The translations under genes were made by a program, and so were the position numbers. The notes under the pieces were generated by a model. It was not told where the DNA came from. It did no database searches and saw nothing but the letters and a program-made list of their open reading frames with translations. From CALARM01 sp964431735 (lineage in GTDB: Bacteria > Vulcanimicrobiota > SpSt-956 > JAKJGF01), in NCBI GenBank assembly GCA_964431735.1, contig CAYSLJ010000103.1, positions 1 through 26,679 of the forward strand: a stretch of 26,679 nucleotides of DNA, written 5' to 3'. This document shows, piece by piece, positions 1 to 5,912 of the stretch (positions within the stretch are counted from its first letter, which is position 1; every line of letters starts with the position of its first letter).

Positions 1-150
1 CGCGTCACGATATAGACTGTAAATATGATGGAGTTATTTTTTCACAGACCCTAAAGGGCTGTAAGGAAAATAACTCTGATAAATTATCTTTATTGTCCTT
101 GCGTTACGCGTCACGATTACACATATGATAAGGTTATTTTTTTACAACCC
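1..150. repeat. Tandemly duplicated leader segment with GTGA heptads
   Basis: Two related blocks lie upstream of the first gene. Each starts with a CGCGTCACGAT heptad sequence (1-11 and 107-117) and continues into a similar stretch of the form ATATGAT, then GTTATTTTTT, then ACA and CC (about 23-50 and 121-150). The first block has an extra hairpin arm at 51-76 that the second lacks. The heptads read as GTGACGC on the minus strand. The second block runs straight into the Shine-Dalgarno site of the gene at 167. The pattern suggests local duplication of a leader; no function can be assigned. Confidence 0.55.
31..76 (+). promoter_or_regulatory. Long imperfect hairpin upstream of the first metallopeptidase gene
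   Basis: The arms GAGTTATTTT (31-40) and AAAATAACTC (67-76) pair perfectly over 10 bp. Inside them ACAG (44-47) pairs with CTGT (59-62) and CCC (49-51) with GGG (56-58), leaving a four-base loop. The stem is about 17 bp with one internal loop and one bulge. No T-run follows, so a simple intrinsic terminator is unlikely. It may be an mRNA leader structure or the 3' end of an upstream transcript outside the window. Confidence 0.5.
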
Positions 151-166
151 ATAAGGAGGAATTAAT

Positions 167-2143
167 GTGAAGCTACGGTACAGAAATATAATTATTATTT
201 TTCTCTTTACTCTTCTGATTACTGGCTGTGGAGGTGGTGGTGGAAATACGTCGGGAGTGATACCTGTTGTTCCTCCTGTTGAAACACCTGCCACTACACC
301 TGCTATGACTGTAATTCCGACTTCTACTCCTCAGGCAAATACTTCTCCTGTCCCTTCTTTAAGTCCGACACAGATAGAAGGATTTACTCCTACTCCTACC
401 CCTGCGTCAGAAGCAACTTCTGTTCCTGTAGAACCTACAAAGTCCGTTCCTTCAAATCCTTCAAATCCTTCAAATCCTACAGTGCCGACTGCTGTACCGG
501 CTACTCCTGTTTTTGCTCCTACAACAGCACCTTCGTCATATAACATACCGGTTCCGGCAGGATATCAGTCTTTACCTCTGACTATTTCCGGCGGAGATCT
601 TAACATATCGTGGAATAACATCAGTAGTGCTCAAGAAGCCTGTTTGATATTAATATACCATTCCCTGGCACCGTCAGATACGGCAAATCCTCTTCTCATA
701 AACTGCACCTTTGATAATCCGAACAGATCTTCTGGAGGTACATCTGTAAGATATATGAATAGAAATAATATAAATTTACGCGCTTCCTCCAACCCTTACG
801 AAAACTATTATATAAATCATCTGAATAAACTTAAAAGAGATTTCGAGTTTTTAAAAACTATGTTCTACAGTGGAAAATACCCGATAGAGCTTACATCGTC
901 CGAATTGAGAGCTAAAGGTAAAATTGACGTAAGTGGCAGATTTGTCAGTTCTGCTATAGGTGACACTAAAGATTTTACTGTTTATTATTCTGCTTATAGC
1001 AATCAGAAAAAAACCTGTGAATGTTATGCAGTGGGAGAACACTGTTATGTTTATATAAATAAAGAAAATATATCCACTTATTTTGATAATCCTTCTTCTT
1101 ATGCTTCAACCCTGGCCGCTTATTTTGACGGCACAATCTATCCTCTTGTCCATCAATATATTGGTACTGAATGGTCTCCCGGCATAGACGGAGACAGTCA
1201 TGTTTATATAGTTCTGGTACCCGGTCTTAACAATGCCTATTTTTCTTTTACAGATGAATATAAACAGAGTGACCTTCCTTCAGGGGAAATAAGTAATGAA
1301 GCCGAAGTTCTTTATATAGATCCCATGTTATTCTCTTCTACCGGAAAGGCAGACAGTAAAATTGCTTTGATTCAATCTGTTGCAGGTCATGAATTTGCCC
1401 ACATGGTTCGTTTTAATATGAAATTTGTTGGTTCCGGGACGAAACCTGTTGATTTTAATACTATGGCATCTTATTTCAGTACCGAACTTTCCATCCATGA
1501 AGGAACATCACAGTTTGCTGAAAATATATTGCTCAGAAGAGGTATAAGTGATAATTACACATCTATTGCTGCCATGCGTGCATCGGGGATTGAATATTAT
1601 CTTAATATTGCGGAGTTCTGTTCTTTAACGTCTGCACAGTTTAATTATAATACAACAGGCGGGTCAGGCATTTATGAAATGGGATTTTTCATATTACAAT
1701 ATCTTTATGAGAAGAAGGGCTATGATGCTGTGATAAAACTGAATAAAGCTGACGGTAAAGTGGGAATTGACAGCCTGTATGAAGCAACAGGAGGGAGAGC
1801 GGAATTTGAACATATGTTCGATAAGCAATCTTTAAGCCTTCTCTTAAGCGGTAGAATAAATGACGGAAATTATAGCTTTCAGGGAGTCGATCTTTCCGGT
1901 GCTACAGCTTACGGTAATATAAGACTGCATAATGTGTGGAGCGCCTTTTCCAATACCGGTGATTATGGTAAAGGTATTGATATTACATCTCTGGCCTCTG
2001 ATAGCGTTACTACAAATCTCTATGAATGGTCTCCTATGTTTATAAAGTTTTATAATCTGAACGGAAGTCTTAAAGTTACAATAAAAGGCCTTTCTCCCGG
2101 TACAGGAGGAGGCAATATTAAAGCATATTTTATTTATAAATAA
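167..2143 (+). CDS. Secreted lipoprotein, M30 (hyicolysin-like) zinc metallopeptidase, copy 1
   Basis: Predicted 658-residue extracytoplasmic protease. The GTG start at 167 is fixed by AGGAGG at 154-159 (7-nt spacer); the ATG at 165 runs at once into TGA. A lipoprotein signal ends at LITGC (Cys21), followed by a polyglycine run and a Pro/Thr/Ser-rich linker to about residue 135 that includes a 9-bp unit repeated three times (449-478). The catalytic part has HEFAH at 408-412 (two zinc histidines and the general base) and a downstream HEG (His444-Glu445), whose glutamate could be the third ligand. The HExxH context, spacing and size resemble MEROPS family M30. Cys284, Cys286 and Cys293 are conserved in the paralogue at 2997 and may form a disulfide or metal site. 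Substrate unknown. The family call is by motif and layout only. Confidence 0.75.
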   Translation: MKLRYRNIIIIFLFTLLITGCGGGGGNTSGVIPVVPPVETPATTPAMTVIPTSTPQANTSPVPSLSPTQIEGFTPTPTPASEATSVPVEPTKSVPSNPSNPSNPTVPTAVPATPVFAPTTAPSSYNIPVPAGYQSLPLTISGGDLNISWNNISSAQEACLILIYHSLAPSDTANPLLINCTFDNPNRSSGGTSVRYMNRNNINLRASSNPYENYYINHLNKLKRDFEFLKTMFYSGKYPIELTSSELRAKGKIDVSGRFVSSAIGDTKDFTVYYSAYSNQKKTCECYAVGEHCYVYINKENISTYFDNPSSYASTLAAYFDGTIYPLVHQYIGTEWSPGIDGDSHVYIVLVPGLNNAYFSFTDEYKQSDLPSGEISNEAEVLYIDPMLFSSTGKADSKIALIQSVAGHEFAHMVRFNMKFVGSGTKPVDFNTMASYFSTELSIHEGTSQFAENILLRRGISDNYTSIAAMRASGIEYYLNIAEFCSLTSAQFNYNTTGGSGIYEMGFFILQYLYEKKGYDAVIKLNKADGKVGIDSLYEATGGRAEFEHMFDKQSLSLLLSGRINDGNYSFQGVDLSGATAYGNIRLHNVWSAFSNTGDYGKGIDITSLASDSVTTNLYEWSPMFIKFYNLNGSLKVTIKGLSPGTGGGNIKAYFIYK

Positions 2144-2385
2144 ACTGCCACTTATGGTTTATATACGTTTAAATCGTGACGTTTCACATGTCATGATAGG
2201 ATATTACATTTTTTTTTCTTCCCCGCAATTCTTTACAAAATGTTACAAATTTTTACAAATAATAATATTTTTCCAATAACTTTATTGTAAAATATAGTAA
2301 ATTTTTAGAAAATAGAACAATTTTTTTTGACTATAATGTTTACTTTTTATATGTCGATAATAAACTATGTAAGGAGGAATTTCCG
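2144..2385. other. AT-rich spacer between metallopeptidase copy 1 and the truncated copy
   Basis: No gene is visible. A 7-bp hairpin (TCGTGAC at 2174-2180 with GTCATGA at 2190-2196, one G-U pair) contains a GTGA motif and is followed about 12 nt later by a T-rich run from 2209, so it may act as a weak terminator. From 2200 to 2350 the sequence is almost all A and T. TATAAT at 2332-2337 matches a -10 box, but no convincing -35 lies 16-18 bp upstream. A strong Shine-Dalgarno (2372-2377) closes the spacer. Confidence 0.45.
2233..2259 (+). promoter_or_regulatory. Three TTACAAA motifs at exact 10-bp spacing
   Basis: TTACAAA occurs at 2233-2239, 2243-2249 and 2253-2259, so the three copies lie one DNA turn apart on the same face. 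Phased short repeats like this can be a protein-binding array or a bent-DNA element. In DNA this AT-rich the pattern could also be chance. No regulator is identified. Confidence 0.3.
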
Positions 2386-2748
2386 GTGAAGATGCAATTA
2401 AAATCTATAGTAATAGTTTTATTATTATGTATTTTACAAATTACAGGAAGCAGTACTGCTGCAGGGGTCATATCTGCCGTGTCTACTCCTGCCGGTTTTT
2501 CAGAACAAACTTCATTATCTGTTGTAACTACAACACTTTCTATAGAGTCTACTGCAGTACCCACTGCAATAGCTTTTACAAAATCTGTAAATAAAAATTG
2601 CAGTAATTTAAGAAGGGCAAGCAATTCTTCCGGAGAATATTATACAAAAAAGATAAGGATTAAAGACAATCAAATAAAGCCTTATATAATAGATAAAGTA
2701 TACAAATACCGTCATTTTGAAAACATATATAAAAAATATAGTCTGTAA
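2386..2748 (+). pseudogene. Truncated third metallopeptidase-lipoprotein copy (N-terminal part only)
   Basis: This 120-codon frame has a strong Shine-Dalgarno (AGGAGG 2372-2377, 8-nt spacer) and a GTG start, so it is probably still translated. Its N-terminus resembles the flanking proteases: a charged start, a hydrophobic stretch and ITG at 19-21, but Ser22 stands where the lipobox cysteine should be. A Ser/Thr/Val-rich linker follows. Around residues 69-83 the pattern N-x-N-x-x-N-L-R-(R)-A-S then YY matches the same region of the gene at 167. After that the similarity fades and the frame ends without HExxH or the cysteines. With the C-terminal scrap at 2928-2960 it looks like one decayed tandem copy. 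It could also be a small secreted protein that borrowed the N-terminus. Confidence 0.55.
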
Positions 2749-2767
2749 ATTAAATGTCAATAATAGA

Positions 2768-2918
2768 AAGGAGGGAATCCGCTGGTTTAAACTATGTAAC
2801 CCGGTAAAAGTTAAAAGCGACTACGATTTGTGTGATTTATTGCACAATAGTAAGTTCGGATAAGAACCTTCGGGTTAACGTTGTTATGTATGCACTTCTG
2901 TATAGAAGGGTATATATA
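2768..2918 (+). ncRNA. Hairpin-rich RNA-like segment, possibly a mobile-element RNA remnant
   Basis: Several strand-consistent hairpins occur in about 150 nt. CCG-(CT)-GGTT (2779-2787) pairs with AACC-CGG (2798-2804). TTGTG (2828-2832) pairs with CACAA (2843-2847). AACC pairs with GGTT around a UUCG tetraloop (2865-2876). A long terminal hairpin (2885-2898 with 2905-2918) has one mismatch, a few G-U pairs and the loop TGTATA. It has no extended reading frame and looks unlike the AT-rich spacers nearby. The stretch AAGTTCGGATAAG, then the UUCG hairpin, then a CACTTCTGTATAGAAG-like hairpin recalls, from memory, the HEARO/omega RNAs of IscB and TnpB elements. No nuclease gene is present. The RNA nature is likely; the family is speculative. 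Confidence 0.45.
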
Positions 2919-2927
2919 TAAATCAAC

Positions 2928-2960
2928 GGTGATATTAAAGCATATTTTATTTATAAATAA
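2928..2960 (+). pseudogene. C-terminal scrap of a metallopeptidase copy
   Basis: Ten codons and a stop read GDIKAYFIYK, almost the same as the last ten codons of the gene at 167 (NIKAYFIYK end). A 29-nt stretch is identical in the DNA, including the stop codon. The gene at 2997 ends in a diverged version, so the scrap derives from copy 1 or its close sister. It starts right after the RNA-like segment and has no start of its own. Confidence 0.75.
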
Positions 2961-2996
2961 CTGTTTCTAATACAAAAAAATTAAGGAGGAGTTTTG

Positions 2997-4793
2997 TTGC
3001 TGAAACCATTTATTTTACTGTTTATTCTTTTAATCTCTTTATCTATCTTTAATGGTTGCGGAGGGGGAAGCGGTACTTCCGGCACCATAGTTGTACCCAC
3101 TTCCGGACCTACATCTGTACCAACAGAAGGCCCTACTGCAACTCCGACTACTTCCCCCATAGGAGGTAATGTTCCTGTTCCCAATGGTTATACTTCTGTT
3201 CCTGCAAATATTTCTAACGGAACATTGGAATTATCAGTAAATAATTTCGGTTCTTCAAATGAAGGTTATCTTTTACTTACCTATCATTCTGATACACCGA
3301 CTGACACTGCAAACCCGATAGCCATAAATGCTACATTCAACAACAGTACATCAGGAAGGGGAGATTCTGTTTCCAGAGTTTCTTCTGTGAAAGAAAACTC
3401 CCTGCCGGCAAATATGTCTGATAAATATAAGAAATACTATAAAAATCATCTGGATAAATTGCGTCATGATTTTGAACTTGTACAGGAACTGTCAAGGCAG
3501 GGTAAATATCCCAGAAGCTTGAGTCATGAAGAATTAAAATCCAGAGGGAGACTCGGAAAAGATGGGATGATTGCCAGTGTACAGGTTGGAGATACAAGAA
3601 ATTTCTGGATTTATTTTCCTTCCCCCTATGGATATATGGACAGACCATGTCAGTGTTATGCAGTTGGAGAACACTGTTATGTTTTTATGGATACAGATGA
3701 TCCGCCTCTTTACTATAATAATGCCGGTACTTATGCCCGGGAGCTTGCATCTTATTTTGACAGCCAGATATACCCCCTGGTTCACGAGAGGGTTGGATAT
3801 GAATGGTCTCCCGGTATAGACGGAGACACAAGGATATTTATTATTTTGAGTGCCAATTTCAATAATGCCTATTATCCTTTTTCCGATCCCTACCCCCAGT
3901 CAAGCCTTCCGTCGGGAGAATACAGTAATGAAGTCGAAGCCATATATATAGATCCCCTTGTCTTTGCTTCTACGGATTCTATGGGAAATCCTGAAGCTGC
4001 TGAAAATACCCTTGCACAGATTCAGGCAGTAGCAGGCCATGAGTATACTCATATGGTACGATTTAATATGAAATATATTGCAAGCAATAAGGGAACACCT
4101 ATAGATTATACTACTATGGGTAATTATTTCTCCAGTGAAATTTGCATCCATGAAGGATGTGCCCAGTATACTGAAAATGTGCTTCTTCGCAGAGGTATTA
4201 CAGATAATTATGCGAAGGTTAACACCCTTCGTTCCGGCGGTCTTGAACCTTATTTACGGGCTCCGGAACTTTCGAGTCTTACTTCGGGAACATTCAATAG
4301 CAACAGTAATAACGGTATTGGCACATATGAAATGGGATTTTTCAATGTAGAATATCTTTATGAGAAACTCGGCTCTGATAGTATTAAGAGATTAAATCAG
4401 GCTGATGGAAAAATCTGTCTTGACAGTCTCTATGCTGCTGCAGGTAACAGAAGCACCTTTGAAAATCTCTTTGATATGCATGCCCTGGCCCTTGCATTGA
4501 GCGGAAAGGTAAGTGATAACAACTATACCTTTACAGGAATAGATCTTACAGGAAATACCAGTTACGGAGGAACATCACTTCATAATGCATGGAGTGCTTT
4601 CGGTAATACAGACTCTGAAGGTATAAATGTCAGTATAGCAAGAAACGACAGCTTTTCCGGAAATCTCTATGAATGGTCTCCCTGGTTTATGAGATGTTAC
4701 AGCGGCAACGGAGGTACTCTGTCTGTTAAAGTAACGGGTCTTAATGTAGGACAGGGTGGAGGAAATATAAAAGCCTATTTTGTTTACAGGTAA
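2997..4793 (+). CDS. Secreted lipoprotein, M30 (hyicolysin-like) zinc metallopeptidase, copy 2
   Basis: Predicted 598-residue paralogue of the gene at 167. Two TTG codons follow the AGGAGG at 2984-2989. The second (2997) is preferred because its 7-nt spacer and the resulting lipobox cysteine at residue 21 (FNGC) match copy 1 exactly; TTG 2994 is the alternative. The order is the same: Gly-rich start, shorter Pro/Thr linker (about 30-60), protease domain with HEYTH at 348-352, His385-Glu386 in a HEG motif, and Cys218, Cys220 and Cys228-equivalent (227). The C-terminal beta-rich part ends in NIKAYFVYR. It is probably an outer-surface or periplasmic protease. Tandem duplication has clearly occurred, and divergence from copy 1 suggests different substrates. 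The M30 call rests on motifs only. Confidence 0.74.
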   Translation: MLKPFILLFILLISLSIFNGCGGGSGTSGTIVVPTSGPTSVPTEGPTATPTTSPIGGNVPVPNGYTSVPANISNGTLELSVNNFGSSNEGYLLLTYHSDTPTDTANPIAINATFNNSTSGRGDSVSRVSSVKENSLPANMSDKYKKYYKNHLDKLRHDFELVQELSRQGKYPRSLSHEELKSRGRLGKDGMIASVQVGDTRNFWIYFPSPYGYMDRPCQCYAVGEHCYVFMDTDDPPLYYNNAGTYARELASYFDSQIYPLVHERVGYEWSPGIDGDTRIFIILSANFNNAYYPFSDPYPQSSLPSGEYSNEVEAIYIDPLVFASTDSMGNPEAAENTLAQIQAVAGHEYTHMVRFNMKYIASNKGTPIDYTTMGNYFSSEICIHEGCAQYTENVLLRRGITDNYAKVNTLRSGGLEPYLRAPELSSLTSGTFNSNSNNGIGTYEMGFFNVEYLYEKLGSDSIKRLNQADGKICLDSLYAAAGNRSTFENLFDMHALALALSGKVSDNNYTFTGIDLTGNTSYGGTSLHNAWSAFGNTDSEGINVSIARNDSFSGNLYEWSPWFMRCYSGNGGTLSVKVTGLNVGQGGGNIKAYFVYR

Positions 4794-4796
4794 ACA

Positions 4797-4877
4797 GTAA
4801 CCAGTGACCAGTGCTCAGTAACCAGTGACCGGAAATTTTACCTTACTGATAACTGGTCACTGAGCACTGATTGTTAC
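4797..4877. terminator. Large GTGA-heptad inverted repeat between convergent genes
   Basis: CAGTGCTCAGTAACCAG (4809-4825) pairs with CTGGTCACTGAGCACTG (4853-4869) with one mismatch, and outer GTAAC (4797-4801) pairs with GTTAC (4873-4877). The left side is built from CCAGTGA-type 7-mers in register. It lies exactly where the plus-strand protease gene meets the minus-strand cytochrome gene, and the right arm overlaps the cytochrome stop codon. A bidirectional terminator or 3'-end mRNA stabiliser is plausible, though there is no T-run. Confidence 0.5.
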
Positions 4878-5590
4878 CGTCCCCCTCCTGAGAGATATTG
4901 CAATATAACAGAAGCTTCCTCACCTGTTATCCACTGAGGATCTTTTGCCTGCATCTGAGGCACTATACGTGACCAGTCAGCAGTCGAATGAGCACTTTCA
5001 AATACTTTATTTATAGCATGACATTTACTGCATTTCTGTGAAAATACCTGCTGCGGTGAAGGTGTGGGCGTACCTGTAACATCTGCTGTTCCTGGTACGG
5101 CTATGCCTGTTTGCTGCGGCACCTGTGTCGGTGTGGGAAGGGCAAAACTGCTTGTTTGAATCCTTACTGTAGGATATTCTCCCAGGTTTGACAGAGTATA
5201 TCTTATACCGATAAATTTCAGAAGTTCATCTACAGGTAAAAATACGGTTATTTCTTTTGTACTGGGATTTTTTACCTCATAAACCTTTCTTTTTGAAAAT
5301 TCCTTCCCGTTGATTATATAAGTGCCTTTTTCTGTATCATAAGAGCCGTTTATGCCGAGAACCTTCATCATATCATCTGCTCCTGCATAAAGAGTTTGAT
5401 TCTGATAGAGAAGTGTAACATTCACTTCTTCACCTTCAAGAACCAGGAGGCTTTTGGCCTTTTTTTCAGGTATTATGCTGTAATAATCAAGGGTTTTGGG
5501 TTTTGTCTGGCTGTCTGCCCGGCTCATAAGCAGAATAGATATACTTATTATTATAGCTGCAAGAATTACTAATGTTTTAGAACGGATCAT
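4874..5590 (-). CDS. Exported monoheme c-type cytochrome with copper-amine-oxidase-N-like domain
   Basis: Predicted 238-residue electron-transfer protein of the periplasm. ATG at 5588-5590 follows AGGAGG (5598-5603 on the minus strand). A hydrophobic signal or anchor spans residues 5-22. Residues 45-147 contain two segments like copper amine oxidase N-terminal (stalk) domains, including a LYAGADDMMKVLG-type motif and FLPVDELLKFIG. A Pro/Thr linker (150-180) leads to a small cytochrome domain with the heme site CSKCH (Cys187, Cys190, His191) and Met213 as likely distal ligand. That domain resembles the single-heme domains near photosynthetic cytochrome c-551 and quinohemoprotein families. No oxidase subunit or cytochrome maturation gene is nearby, so its partner is unknown. 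The heme site is clear; the stalk-like domain is less certain. Confidence 0.72.
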   Translation of the reverse strand: MIRSKTLVILAAIIISISILLMSRADSQTKPKTLDYYSIIPEKKAKSLLVLEGEEVNVTLLYQNQTLYAGADDMMKVLGINGSYDTEKGTYIINGKEFSKRKVYEVKNPSTKEITVFLPVDELLKFIGIRYTLSNLGEYPTVRIQTSSFALPTPTQVPQQTGIAVPGTADVTGTPTPSPQQVFSQKCSKCHAINKVFESAHSTADWSRIVPQMQAKDPQWITGEEASVILQYLSGGGR

Positions 5591-5676
5591 ATCTGTTCCT
5601 CCTTTTTTGATTTTTATTCTTTAAGATTTCTTTCATCTTCTCTCTTTTCCTGCAGAGATTATGCCAGGTTTTTACC

Positions 5677-5716
5677 GGGATTTTCAGGATGATGGATTAA
5701 CAGGATTTTTTAATCC
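5677..5716 (+). repeat. Interspersed GGATTTTCAGGAT / GGATTAACAGGATT repeat
   Basis: The segment holds the phrases GGATTTTCAGGATGATGG and GGATTAACAGGATTTTT. Its end also folds: GGATTAA (5694-5700) pairs with TTAATCC (5710-5716). Repeats of this wording are, as I recall, scattered through spacers of various environmental bacterial genomes. Only one copy is in this window, so the repeat status rests on that recollection. Confidence 0.35.
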
Positions 5717-5750
5717 TTTATTCAAAAATTTTATCAATAATTTTAAGAAG

Positions 5751-5794
5751 AAGTGAGCAGTGAGTAAAAGATTGTCTTCACTTACTGTTCACTT
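5751..5794. repeat. GTGA-heptad hairpin
   Basis: AAGTGAGCAGTGAGT (5751-5765) pairs with 5780-5794 over 15 continuous positions, allowing two G-U pairs, and weaker pairing continues inward. Both arms are made of GTGA or TCAC 7-mers in register (GTGA at 5753 and 5760). It is one of several places where heptads face each other to form a palindrome. Its function is unknown. Confidence 0.6.
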
Positions 5795-5912
5795 AAATTA
5801 TCATACGTTATGAAATACTTTAAAATAACAGAAATATATATTCACAGGAAGGATAAATATTTTATGTAAAGAATTTATCCAGGATTATTGACTGATAATG
5901 AGGTAATTCTTT

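Larger units (their letters stand above)
5591..5912. other. Divergent promoter spacer with two repeats
   Basis: This 322-bp spacer separates the cytochrome gene (minus) from the TPR gene (plus), so it should hold both promoters. None can be assigned with confidence: TTGACT at 5888 and GATAAT at 5894 lie too close together and too near the start codon. It holds the GGATTTTCAGGAT-type repeat (5677-5716) and a GTGA hairpin (5751-5794). GAGGT at 5900-5904 is the Shine-Dalgarno of the TPR gene. Confidence 0.5.

Noticed and set aside
2749..2993. Cyclic-di-GMP or other common riboswitch
   Set aside because: The segment does not contain the conserved core sequences of the riboswitch classes I could recall, so no class was assigned.
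4926..4936. A TTATCCACT stretch like a DnaA box
   Set aside because: It is a single copy inside the cytochrome coding region, with no origin genes or cluster.
5888..5899. TTGACT followed by GATAAT as a promoter
   Set aside because: The two boxes abut instead of being about 17 bp apart and lie just before the start codon.
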